A model generated the notes under the pieces. The model saw nothing but the letters and a program-made list of their open reading frames with translations, was not told the origin of the DNA and did no database searches. 64,000 nt of DNA from Archivesica marissinica (Eukaryota > Mollusca > Bivalvia > Venerida > Vesicomyidae). The translations under genes and the position numbers were made by a program. Numbering within the stretch: position 1 is the first letter of the stretch; each line of letters begins with the position of its first letter. Positions 35,001-47,040 of this stretch are shown here, piece after piece. Location: positions 13,804,904 to 13,868,903 of the forward strand of contig CM026390.1 in assembly GCA_014843695.1 (NCBI GenBank). Reading direction: 5' to 3'.

Positions 35001-38000
35001 ACACATTGAGGAGTGTGGTACAGTGGTTACACATTGAGGGTGTGGTTCAGTGGGTATACATTGATGGTGTGGTACAGTGGGTACACATTGAGGGGTGTGG
35101 TACAGTGGTTACACATTGAAGATGTGGTACAGTGGTTACACATTGAGGGGTGTGGTACAGTGGTTACACATTGAGGGATGTCGTACAGTGGGTACACATT
35201 GAGGGATGTGGTACAGTGGGTACACATTGAGGGTGTGGTACAGTGGTTACACATTGAGGGGTGTGGTACAGTGGTTACACATTGAGGGGTGTGGTACAGT
35301 GGGTATACATTGATGGTGTGGTACAGTGGTTGCACATTGAGGGTGTGGTACAGTGGGTACACATTGAGGGTGTGGTACAGTGGTTACACATTGAGGGTGT
35401 GGTACAGTTTGTCACACATTGAGGGGTGTGGTACAGTGGATACACATTGAGGGGTGTGGTACAGTGGGTACACATTGAGGGGTGTTGTACAGTGGTTACA
35501 CATTGAGGGTGTGGTACAGTGGTTACACATTGAGGGTGTGGTACAGTGGTTACAAATTGAGGGTGTGGTACTGTGGGTATACATTGAGGGTGTAGTACAG
35601 TGGTTACACATTGAGGATGTAGTACAGTGGGTATACATTGAGGGTGTGGTACAGTGGGTATACATTGAGGGTGTGGTACACTGGGTATACATTGAGGGTG
35701 TGATACAGTGGTTACAGTTTGAGGGGTGTGGTACAGTGGTGACACATTGAGGGTGTGGTACAGTGGTTAAACATTGAGGGTGTGGTACAGTGGTTACACA
35801 TTGAGGGTGTGGTTGAGTGGTTACACATTGAGGGTGTGGTACAGTGGTTACACATTGAGGGGTGTGGTACAGTGTGTATACATTGATGGTGCGTACAGTG
35901 GTTACACATTGAGGGTGTGGTACAGTGGGTATAAATTGATGGTGTGGTACAGTGGTTACACATTGAGGGGTGTGGTACAGTGGTTACACATTGAGGGGTG
36001 TGGTACAGTGGGTACACATTGAGGGGTGTGGTACAGTGGGTACACATTGAGGGGTGTGGTACAGTGGTTACACATTGAGGAGTGTGGTACAGTGGGTACA
36101 CATTGAGGGGTGTGGTACACTGGTTACACATTGAGGATTGTGGTACAGTGGGTACACATTGAGGGGTGTGGTACAGTGGTTACACATTGAGGTGTGTGGT
36201 ACAGTGGTTACACATTGAGGGGTGTGGTACAGTGGTTACACATTGAGGGTGTGGTACAGTGGGTACACATTGAGGCATCTGGTACAGTGGTTACACATTG
36301 AGGGTGTGGTACAGTGGGTACACATTGAGGGTGTGGTACAGTGGGCATACATTGTGGGTGTGGTACAGTGGTTACACATTGAGGGGTGTGGTACAGTGGG
36401 TATACATTGATGGTATGGTACAGTGGTTACACATTGAGGGTGTGGTACAGTGGTTACACATTGAGGGTGTGGTACAGTGGTTACACATTGAGGGTGTGGT
36501 ACAGTGGTTACACATTGAGGGGTGTGGTACAGTGGGTATACATTGAGGGTGTGGTACAGTGGTTACACATTGAGGGTGTGGTACAGTGGTTACACATTGA
36601 GGGGTGTGGTACAGTGGTTACACATTGAGGGGTGTGGTACAGTGGTTACACATTGAGGGTGTGGTACAGTGGTTACACATTGAGGGGTGTGGTACAGTGG
36701 TTACACATTGAGGGGTGTGGTACAGTGGTTACACATTGAGGGTGTGGTACAGTGGTACACATTGAGGGTGTGGTACAGTGGTTACAATTGAGGGTGTGGT
36801 ACAGTGGTTACACATTGAGGGGTGTGGTACAGTGGTTACACATTGAGGGGTGTGGTACAGTGTGTATACATTGAGGGTGTGGTACAGTGGTTACACATTG
36901 AGGGTGTGGTACAGTGGGTACACATTGAGGGTGTGGTACAGTGGTTACACATTGAGGGGTGTGGTACAGTGGGTATACATTGAGGGTGTGGTACAGTGGT
37001 TACACATTGAGGGTGTGGTACAGTGGTTACACATTGAGGGTGTGGTACAGTGGTTACACATTGAGGGGTGTGGTACAGTGGGTATACATTGAGGGGTGTA
37101 GTACAGTGGTTACACATTGAGGGTGTGGTAGAGTGGGTACACATTGAGTGAGTGGTACAGTGGTTACACATTGAGGGGTGTGGTATAGTGGTTACACATT
37201 GAGGGGTGTTGTACAGTGGTTACACATTGAGGGGTGTGGTACAGTGGTTACACATTGAGGGGTGTGGTACAGTGATTACACATTGAGGGATGTGGTACAG
37301 TGGTTACATATTGAGGAGTGTGATACAGTGGTTACACATTGAGGAGTGTGGTACAGTGGTTACACATTGAGGAATGTGGTACAGTGGTTACACATTGAGG
37401 GATATGGTACAGTGGGTACACATTGAGGGGTGTGGTATAGTGGTTACACATTGAGAGGTGTGGTACAGTGGTTACACATTGAGGGGTGTGGTACAGTGGG
37501 TACACATTGATGGTGTGGTACAGTGGGTATACATTGAATGTGTGATACAGTGGTTACACATTGAGGGGTGTGGTACAGTGGTTACACATTGAGGGTGTGG
37601 TACAGTGGGTATACATTGAGGGGTGTGGTACAGTCGTTGCACATTGAGGGTGTGGTACAGATGGTATACATTGAGGGGTGTGGTACAGTGGTTACACATT
37701 GAGGGTGTGGTACAGTTGTTACACATTGAGGGTGTGGTACAGTGGGTATACATTAAGGGTGTGGTACAGTGGGTATACATTGAGGGTGTGGTACAGTGGT
37801 TACACATTGAGGGTGTGGTACAGTGGGTACACATTGAGGGTGTGGTACAGTGGGTATATATTGAGGGGTGTGGTACAGTGGTTGCACATTGAGGGTGTGG
37901 TACAGTGTGTATACATTGAGGGGTGTGGTACAGTGGTTACACATTGAGGGTGTGGTACAGTGGTTACACATTGATGGTGTGGTACAGTGGGTAAACATTG

Positions 38001-38521
38001 AGGGAGTGGTACAGTGGGTATACATTGAGGGTGTGGTACAGTGGTTACACATTGAGGGGTGTGGTAGAGTGGTTACACATTGAGGGGTGGGGTACAGTGG
38101 GTATACATTGAGCGGTGTGGTACAGTGGTTACACATTGAGGATGTGGTACAGTGGTTACACATTGAGGATGTGGTACAGTGGTTACACATTGAGGGTGTG
38201 GTACAGTGGGTACACATTGAGGGTGTGGTACAGTGGTTACACATTGAGGGGTGTGGTATAGTGGTTACACATTGAGGGGTGTGGTACAGTGTGTATACAT
38301 TGATGGTGCGTACAGTGGTTACACATTGAGGGTGTGGTACAGTGGTTACACATTGAGGGTGTGGTACAGTGGTTACACATTGAGGGTGTGGTACAGTGGG
38401 TATAAATTGATGGTGTGGTACAGTGGTTACACATTGAGGGGTGTGGTACAGTGGTTACACATTGAGGGGTGTGGTACAGTGGGTACACATTGAGGGGTGT
38501 GGTACAGTGGGTACACATTGA
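29095..38521. repeat. 9.4-kb satellite of 27/28-bp units, about 340 copies
   Basis: Unit GTGTGGTACAGTGGTTACAC plus ATTGAGG; inserting one base (GGGGTG or GGAGTG for GGGTG) makes 28-bp units. Runs of 27-bp units stay in frame and create many open frames (WLHIEGVVQ or GYTLRVWYS periods), while 28-bp units shift frame. Every unit contains TGGTACAGTGG, an exact match to the pol III A-box consensus TRGYNNANNNG, but no B box. Blocks recur at 2.4-2.6 kb (30310 with 32897; 35871 with 38288). It runs into the assembly gap, so its true length is unknown. Confidence 0.97.
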
Positions 38522-39521
38522 NNNNNNNNNNNNNNNNNNNNNNNNNNNNNNNNNNNNNNNNNNNNNNNNNNNNNNNNNNNNNNNNNNNNNNNNNNNNNNN
38601 NNNNNNNNNNNNNNNNNNNNNNNNNNNNNNNNNNNNNNNNNNNNNNNNNNNNNNNNNNNNNNNNNNNNNNNNNNNNNNNNNNNNNNNNNNNNNNNNNNNN
38701 NNNNNNNNNNNNNNNNNNNNNNNNNNNNNNNNNNNNNNNNNNNNNNNNNNNNNNNNNNNNNNNNNNNNNNNNNNNNNNNNNNNNNNNNNNNNNNNNNNNN
38801 NNNNNNNNNNNNNNNNNNNNNNNNNNNNNNNNNNNNNNNNNNNNNNNNNNNNNNNNNNNNNNNNNNNNNNNNNNNNNNNNNNNNNNNNNNNNNNNNNNNN
38901 NNNNNNNNNNNNNNNNNNNNNNNNNNNNNNNNNNNNNNNNNNNNNNNNNNNNNNNNNNNNNNNNNNNNNNNNNNNNNNNNNNNNNNNNNNNNNNNNNNNN
39001 NNNNNNNNNNNNNNNNNNNNNNNNNNNNNNNNNNNNNNNNNNNNNNNNNNNNNNNNNNNNNNNNNNNNNNNNNNNNNNNNNNNNNNNNNNNNNNNNNNNN
39101 NNNNNNNNNNNNNNNNNNNNNNNNNNNNNNNNNNNNNNNNNNNNNNNNNNNNNNNNNNNNNNNNNNNNNNNNNNNNNNNNNNNNNNNNNNNNNNNNNNNN
39201 NNNNNNNNNNNNNNNNNNNNNNNNNNNNNNNNNNNNNNNNNNNNNNNNNNNNNNNNNNNNNNNNNNNNNNNNNNNNNNNNNNNNNNNNNNNNNNNNNNNN
39301 NNNNNNNNNNNNNNNNNNNNNNNNNNNNNNNNNNNNNNNNNNNNNNNNNNNNNNNNNNNNNNNNNNNNNNNNNNNNNNNNNNNNNNNNNNNNNNNNNNNN
39401 NNNNNNNNNNNNNNNNNNNNNNNNNNNNNNNNNNNNNNNNNNNNNNNNNNNNNNNNNNNNNNNNNNNNNNNNNNNNNNNNNNNNNNNNNNNNNNNNNNNN
39501 NNNNNNNNNNNNNNNNNNNNN
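38522..39521. other. Assembly gap, exactly 1000 N
   Basis: A round-number run of N separates the 27/28-bp satellite from the 31-bp satellite. It is probably a placeholder, so the distance, and even the adjacency, of the flanking arrays is not proven. The 786- and 816-codon frames across it consist of unknown residues plus repeat. Confidence 0.99.
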
Positions 39522-42500
39522 CTATATATATATCCTTACATGTCCATATCTACTATATATATATCCTTACATGTCCATATCTACTATATATATATCCTTA
39601 CACGTCCATATCTACTATATCTATATCCTTACACGTCCATATCTACTATATATATATCCTTACACGTCCATATCTACTATATATATATCCTTACACGTCC
39701 ATATCTACTATATCTATATCCTTACACGTCCATATCTACTATATATATATCCTTACACGTCCATATCTACTATATATATATCCTTACACGTCCATATCTA
39801 CTATATATATATCCTTACACGTCCATATCTACTATATCTATATCCTTACACGTCCATATCTACTATATATATATCCTTACACGTCCATATCTACTATATA
39901 TATATCCTTACACGTCCATATCTACTATATATATATATCCTTACATGTCCATATCTACTATATCTATATCCTTACACGTCCATATCTACTATATATATAT
40001 CCTTACACGTCCATATCTACTATATATATATCCTTACACGTCCATATCTACTATATATATATCCTTACACGTCCATATCTACTATATCTATATCCTTACA
40101 CGTCCATATCTACTATATATATATCCTTACACGTCCATATCTACTATATATATATCCTTACACGTCCATATCTACTATATATATATCCTTACATGTCCAT
40201 ATCTACTATATCTATATCCTTACACGTCCATATCTACTATATATATATCCTTACACGTCCATATCTACTATATATATATCCTTACACGTCCATATCTACT
40301 ATATATATATCCTTACACGTCCATATCTACTATATCTATATCCTTACACGTCCATATCTACTATATATATATCCTTACACGTCCATATCTACTATATATA
40401 TATCCTTACACGTCCATATCTACTATATCTATATCCTTACACGTCCATATATACTATATCTATATCCTTACACGTCCATATCTACTATATATATATCCTT
40501 ACACGTCCATATCTACTATATCTATATCCTTACATGTCCATATCTACTATATCTATATCCTTACACGTCCATATCTACTATATCTCTATCCTTACACGTC
40601 CATATCTACTATATCTATATCCTTACATGTCCATATCTACTATATATATATCCTTACACGTCCATATCTACTATATATATATCCTTACATGTCCATATCT
40701 ACTATATCTATATCCTTACATGTCCATATCTACTATATATATATCCTTACACGTCCATATCTACTATATATATATCCTTACACGTCCATATCTACTATAT
40801 ATATATCCTTACACGTCCATATCTACTATATCTATATCCTTACATGTCCATATCTAATATATCGATATCCTTACATTTCCATATTTACTATATATATATC
40901 CTTACATGTCAATATGTAATACATACATGTCAATATCAATACATGTATATCGAAAACCTTACATTTCCATATGTAATACATATACATCGATATCCTTACC
41001 GTCATATCTAATACATCGAATCCTTACATGTCAATATGTAATATATCTATATCCTTACATGTCATATCTAATATATATATCCTTACATGTCATATGTATA
41101 TATCTATATCTTACAGTCCATATGTAATATATCTATATCCTTACATGTCAATATGTAATACATCGAAATCCTTACAGGTCAATGTGTAATACATCGAAAT
41201 CCTTACATGTCAATATGTAATACATCGAAATCCTTACATGTCAATGTGTAATACATACATGTCAATATGCAATACATGTTCGAAATCCTTACATTTCAAT
41301 ATGTAATACATGTTCGATATCCTTACGTGTCAATGTGTAATACATCGAAATCCTTACATGTCAATGTGTAATACATCGAAATCCTTACATGTCAATGTGT
41401 AATACATCGAAATCCTTACATGTCAATATGTAATACATCGAAATCCTTACATGTCAATGTGTAATACATCGAAATCCTTACATGTCAATGTGTAATACAT
41501 CGCAATCCTTACATGTCAATATGTAATACATGTGCATCGATATCCTTACGTGTCAATATGTAATTCATCGATATCCTTACATGTCAATATGTAATACATG
41601 TGCATCGATATTTGTACGTGTCAATATGTAATACACCGAAATACTTACATGTCAATATGTAATATATGTGCATCGATATCCTTACGTGTCAATATGTAAT
41701 ACATCTCAATCCTTACATTTCAATATGTAATACATCGAAATCCTTACATTTCAATATGTAATACATGTACAACAAAATCCCTACATGTCAATATGTAATA
41801 CATACACAACTAAATCCTTACCTGTCAATATGTAATACATGTGCATCGATATCCTTACCTGTCAATATATAATACATGTACATCTAAATCCGTACATGTC
41901 AATATGTAATACATGTACATCGAAATCCGTACATGTCAATATGTCATACATGTACATCGAAATCCTTACATGTCCATATCTACTATATATATATCCTTAC
42001 ATGTCCATATCTACTATATATATATCCTTACACGTGCATATTTACTATATATATATCCTTACATGTCCATATAAACCATATATATATCCATACATTTCCA
42101 TATCTACTACATTTATATCCTTACACGTCCGTATCTACTATATATATATCCTTACATGTCCATATAAACTATATATATATATCCTTGCATGTCCATATAA
42201 ACCATATATATATCCTTACATGTCCATATCTACTATATATATATCCTTACATGTCCATATCTACTATATCTATATCCTTACACGTCCATATCTACTATAT
42301 ATATCCTTACACGTCCATATCTACTATATATATATCCTTACACGTCCATATATACTATATCTATATACTTACACGTCCATATCTACTATATATATATCCT
42401 TACACGTCCATATCTACTATATATATATCCTTACACGTCCATATCTACTATATATATATCCTTACACGTCCATATCTACTATATATATATATCCTTACAC

Positions 42501-43870
42501 GTCCATATCTACTATATCTATATTCTTACACGTCCATATCTACTATATCTATATCCTTACACGTCCATATCTACTATATATATATCCTTACATGTCCATA
42601 TAAACTATATATATATCCTTACTTGTCCATATAAACTATATATATATCCTTACATGTCCATATAAACTATATCTATATCCTTACACGTCCATATATACTA
42701 TATATATATTCCTTACACGTCCATATCTACTATATATATATCCTTACATGTCCATATCTACTATATATATATCCTTACATGTCCATATATACTATATCTA
42801 TATCCTTACATGTCCATATCTACTATATATATATCCTTACACGTCCATATCTACTATATATATATCCTTACACGTCCATATCTACTATATCTATATCCTT
42901 ACACGTCCATATCTACTATATCTATATCCTTACATGTCCATATCTACTATATATATATCCTTACACGTCCATATCTACTATATCTATATCCTTACACGTC
43001 CATATCTACTATATCTATATCCTTACATGTCAATATGTAATACATCGAAATCCTCACATTTCAATTTTTAATACTAAGAAATCCTTACATGTCAATATGT
43101 AATACATACATGTCAATATGCAATACATGTACATCGAAAACCTTACATTTCAATATGTAATACATGTACATCGATATCCTTACGTGTCAATATGTAATAC
43201 ATCGAAATCCTTACATGTCAATATGTAATACATCGAAATCCTTACATGTCAATATGTAATACATCGAAATCCTTACATGTCAATATGTAATACATCGAAA
43301 TCCTTACAGGTCAATGTGTAATACATCGAAATCCTTACATGTCAATGTGTAATACATCGAAATCCTTACATGTCAATATGTAATACATCGAAATCCTTAC
43401 ATGTCAATATGTAATACATGTGCATCGAAATCCTTACATGTCAATGTGTAATACATCGCAATCCTTACATGTCAATATGTAATACAATGTGCATCGATAT
43501 TTTTACGTGTCAATATGTAATACACCGAAATACTTACATGTCAATATGTAATATATGTGCATCGATATCCTTACGTGTCAATATGTAATACATCTCAATC
43601 CTTACATTTCAATATGTAATACATCGAAATCCTTACATTTCAATATGTAATACATGTACAACAAAATCCCTACATGTCAATATGTAATACATACACAACT
43701 AAATCCTTACCTGTCAATATGTAATACATGTGCATCGATATCCTTACCTGTCAATATATAATACATGTACATCTAAATCCGTACATGTCAATATGTAATA
43801 CATGTACATCGAAATCCGTACATGTCAATATGTCATACATGTACATCGAAATCCTTACATGTCAATATCT
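39522..43870. repeat. 31-bp satellite in alternating A and B subfamily blocks
   Basis: Subfamily A (39522-40900, 41960-43030): CTATATATATATCCTTACAC plus GTCCATATCTA, with TATCTATA and CATGTCC variants. Subfamily B (40900-41960, 43030-43870): ACATCGAAATCCTTACATG plus TCAATATGTAAT, with some longer units adding ACATGTGC or ACATGTAC. Both are 31 bp and share CCTTACATGTC. An A-plus-B composite is duplicated at about 1.9 kb (GTCATACATG at 41943 and 43832). Subfamily A lacks stops on the plus strand, so all three frames are open with a 31-residue period. Confidence 0.96.
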
Positions 43871-43990
43871 TTAAAGTTCCATCGCCAGGGAGTGAGAGAG
43901 AGAGATAGAGAGAGAGAATTAACAATGTGGAATTTAAATGTCTTTAAATGCATAAGGGCACACTCTTAACGACTGCAGATGGACACGAAC
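43871..43990 (-). mobile_element. SINE family B remnant (body only), inverted
   Basis: AAAGTTCCATCGCCAGGGAG, a GA-rich run, then ATGTGGAATTTAAATG and AACGACTGCAG match the reverse complement of the family B body (TCCATCTGGAATG..., AATTCCACGTTGCC). Where the head should follow, the 46-bp array begins instead. No 3' tail is visible. Confidence 0.8.
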
Positions 43991-45030
43991 TCCATGCCTC
44001 TCACACCTGATGCGAAACTGCGTCCTGTACAAGAACGCCATGCCTCTCACACCTGATGCGAAACTGAATCCTGTACACGAACTCCAGGCCTCTCACAACT
44101 GATGCGAATCTGCGTCCTGTACAAGAACTCCAGCCCTCTCACACCTGATGCGAAACTGAGTCCTGTACACGAACTCCAGCCCTCTCACACCTGATGCGAA
44201 ACTGCGTCCTATACACGAACTCCAGGCCTCTCACACCTGATGCGAAACTGCGTCCTATACACGAACTCCAGCCCTCTCACACCTGATGCGAAACTGCGTC
44301 CTGTCCACGAACTCCAGGCCTCTCACACCTGATGCGAAACTGCATCCTAGACATAAACTCCAGGCCTCTCACAACTGATGCGAAACTGAGTCATGTACAC
44401 GAACTCCAGGCCTCTCACACCTGATGCGAAACTGAGTCCTAGACATAAACTCCAGGCCTCTCACAACTGATGCGAAACTGAGTCCTATTCACGAACTCGA
44501 GACCTCTCACAACTGATGCGAAACTGCGTCCTATACATAAACTCCAGGCCTCTCACAACTGATGCGAAACTGAGTCCTATACACGAACTCCAGGCCTCTC
44601 ACAACTGATGCGAAACTGAGTCCTATTCACGAACTCCAGCCCTCTCACAACTGATGCGAACTGGTCCTAGACATAAACTCCAGGCCTCTCACACTGATGC
44701 GAAACTGGTCCTACAAACTCAGCCTCTCACAACTGATGCGAAACTGGTCCTATCAAACTCAGCCTCTCACAACTGATGCGAAACTGGTCCTATACAAACT
44801 CCAGGCCTCTCACAACTGATGCGAAACTGAGTCCTATTCACGAACTCCAGCCCTCTCACAACTGATGCGAAACTGCGTCCTAGACATAAACTCCAGGCCT
44901 CTCACACCTGATGCGAAACTGCGTCCTAGACATAAACTCCAGGCCTCTCACAACTGATGCGAAACTGAGTCCTAGATATAAACTCCAGGCCTCTCACACC
45001 TGAGGCGAAACTGAGTCCTAAGATGCGCAA
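43990..45030 (-). repeat. 46-bp minisatellite derived from a SINE head, about 22 copies
   Basis: Unit CGAACTCCAGGCCTCTCACA then CCTGATGCGAAACTGCGTCC and TGTACA. Reverse complement of the family B head contains CGAACTCCGCACCTTTCGCA and CCTGAAGCGAACGCG, so the unit covers the SINE's B box (GGAGTTCG on the minus strand) and the segment towards the A box. The SINE body lies immediately to the left in the matching orientation. Some units near 44650-44780 are shortened. Confidence 0.85.
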
Positions 45031-45039
45031 TCACAACTT

Positions 45040-45300
45040 CCATCAATATCTGCTAAATGAAAGCCTTTACACGTCTATATTATATACATCAATTTCCCTA
45101 CATATCCATATCTAATACATCAAAAGCCTTACGTGTCCATACCTAATACATCAATATCCCTACATATCCATATCTAATACATCAATATACCTACATATCC
45201 ATATCTAATATATCAATATCCCTACATATCCATATCTAATACATCAATATTCCTACATATCCATATCTAATACATCAAAAGCCTTACGTGTCCATATCGT
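45040..45300. repeat. 31-bp satellite, subfamily C
   Basis: About 8 units of ACATCAATATCCCTACATA plus TCCATATCTAAT, the same length and layout as the 31-bp satellite left of the SINE-derived array. This implies the SINE inserted into, and then expanded within, one larger satellite domain. Confidence 0.9.
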
Positions 45301-45530
45301 GCAGTTCCCTTGGAAACACCTTGAAATATAGTTGCAACATTTGTCCAGTTGAACTTTCTAAGAAATGCCAGTCGAGCTGGGTTGAAATCGTTATCACACG
45401 GAACAGTCCTGTAGAAATTATGGTACTTTTTCCGGTCAGACAGGGCCGGATCCGTATCAGCATACGATAGCTGAAAGTAAGTAACTACATCAATATAGCA
45501 ATTATGTGAAGACAGGGTAGCAACTGTTTT

Positions 45531-45727
45531 TTACGTTTATTTATCGTCGCTACTGGTTGCCCATATGATCGACGCCCTCTGAAGAGATTAGTCAGTTTAG
45601 ATTTTTGGAGGATAGTGCAATGATACAGACAGAGACCCATTCCAGAGTCTCCTCTGGTTCTTTTTACGTGCACGGTTTACATCATCGACACGAGACCTCG
45701 GTTTAAAGTCCCAACTCAAAGACTGCT
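45531..45727 (-). mobile_element. tRNA-derived SINE, family C, copy 4, 5'-truncated
   Basis: Minus-strand copy: TTTACGTTTATTTATCGTCG, AGACCCATTCCAGAGTCTCC and GAGACCTCGGTTTAAAG. The tRNA head is absent. The 62-codon minus frame across it is a shadow. Confidence 0.92.
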
Positions 45728-46020
45728 TAAAACATACACGGTTAAGTTTAAAACATTGCTAGATAGTTCCCAAAGTGGAATTATTAATAAATCTAAGTAT
45801 ATTTATATAGCAAATGAACTCAGAGACCGGATGACATGGTCTCAAACTTGTGTATATAGATAAATGTGTTCCTATTGGTAGAATGAATGTATTTATGCTT
45901 TTCTCGTGTGTTGAATTGTCATTGTATATGTATGTAATTGTGTTCCACCATACGTGTTTTTGCTGGCGATGAACATCTATGTTTATGCCAAATAAACTTT
46001 GAATTGAATTGAATATATAA
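45728..46020 (+). mobile_element. 3' end of a LINE (terminal codons, 3' UTR and tail)
   Basis: A short open stretch (FKTLLDSSQSGIINKSK ... NELRDRMTWSQTCVYR, stop near 45862) is followed by an AT-rich UTR. The tail AATAAACTTTGAATTGAATT(GAAT) has a simple (TTGAA)n ending, typical of CR1-like LINE 3' ends. Only the end is present. An alternative is the 3' end of a processed transcript. Confidence 0.55.
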
Positions 46021-46079
46021 CAAGATCTTACTAATTAAAATTGTTAATTTCTTACATTTACTTAATATAATACACTACC

Positions 46080-46600
46080 CCACCATATACCATGAAAATG
46101 CCATGAAATGGTAAAATCCCATTAATTTAGCCATGCATTTTTGTTGCAATTTTGTTCATGGGTACACATCGAAGGACACACAACCCATTAATAGTTCATG
46201 TAATGGCCATGAACCAGCCATGACTATATGTATATACCCATGAAATACCTATGAATTTTAACGATCACGATTCTCAACAATGACCATGGCCATGAATATT
46301 TGTATCAATATATTTTCATGGTTATACTTTATTTATTTTACAACGATTGCGTTAAGTCATGGCCATTAATAAAGTATAATCATGGCCATGAATTCAACTG
46401 CATTAATTTCATGGTAATTGACATAGTTAATAATGGCCATGAATCAAAATAATGTTATGCAAGACAGAAAACTATACTTTCATGGCCATGAACAGATAAT
46501 AATGGCCATGAATCATATGATTGGCATGCAAGACAGAACTCAGGAAATATCATCACCATGAAATTGAAATTCATGGCCATGAAAGCAATTTACAACAGCT
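46080..46600. repeat. Left subterminal CCATGAA-rich region
   Basis: A dozen or so CCATGAA, CCATTAA or ATGGCCATGAA motifs, irregularly spaced and in both directions; ATGGCCATGAA overlaps its own inverse to form CATGGCCATG palindromes. This irregular motif clustering is unlike the regular minisatellites elsewhere in the window. Confidence 0.85.
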
Positions 46601-47040
46601 GTCGAGTTAATGAATAAAAAATATGAACTCTCAAACTGGTCTTTAATATACACAATGTAATGCATGAGCAGTGCTATAAATTTACGCGGATCGTACGGGT
46701 GTCAGTCAGCCCATTGCTGAATCTGCATATATTACAGCCACATCGCCTTTTCGCTTTAGCCATTCAACGTGTTAAAAACACAAATCATGAAATGCATTAT
46801 CACCACCTCAAAAAGTTCACATTCTCCCGACTTTCACGTCCAGGACTTTTGCCGTTTTGGTGACGCCTGATGGAGTAGAATTCCTGCACGTGATCGTTCA
46901 GGTTCACTGGCGCAGGGCACGCAAGCGGGAAATGTTCTGTGATTTATTGGGAGCATTCATATAAATCCATGGGTCAATCCATGCACATAGAGGACAGCTG
47001 AATTTATGAAGAAAACTGACCACACCGCCATTGAACAAAT
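46601..47040. other. CACTA interior, no gene recognised
   Basis: A 67-codon frame at 46660 has no recognised motif and is not called. Confidence 0.5.

Noticed and set aside
29095..38521. A CRISPR-like look: short regular repeats
   Set aside because: The units are contiguous with no unique spacers, and the context is eukaryotic with no cas genes.
38469..40919. Frames of 786 and 816 codons
   Set aside because: They are joined through 1000 N and then translate a 31-bp AT-rich satellite open in all plus frames.
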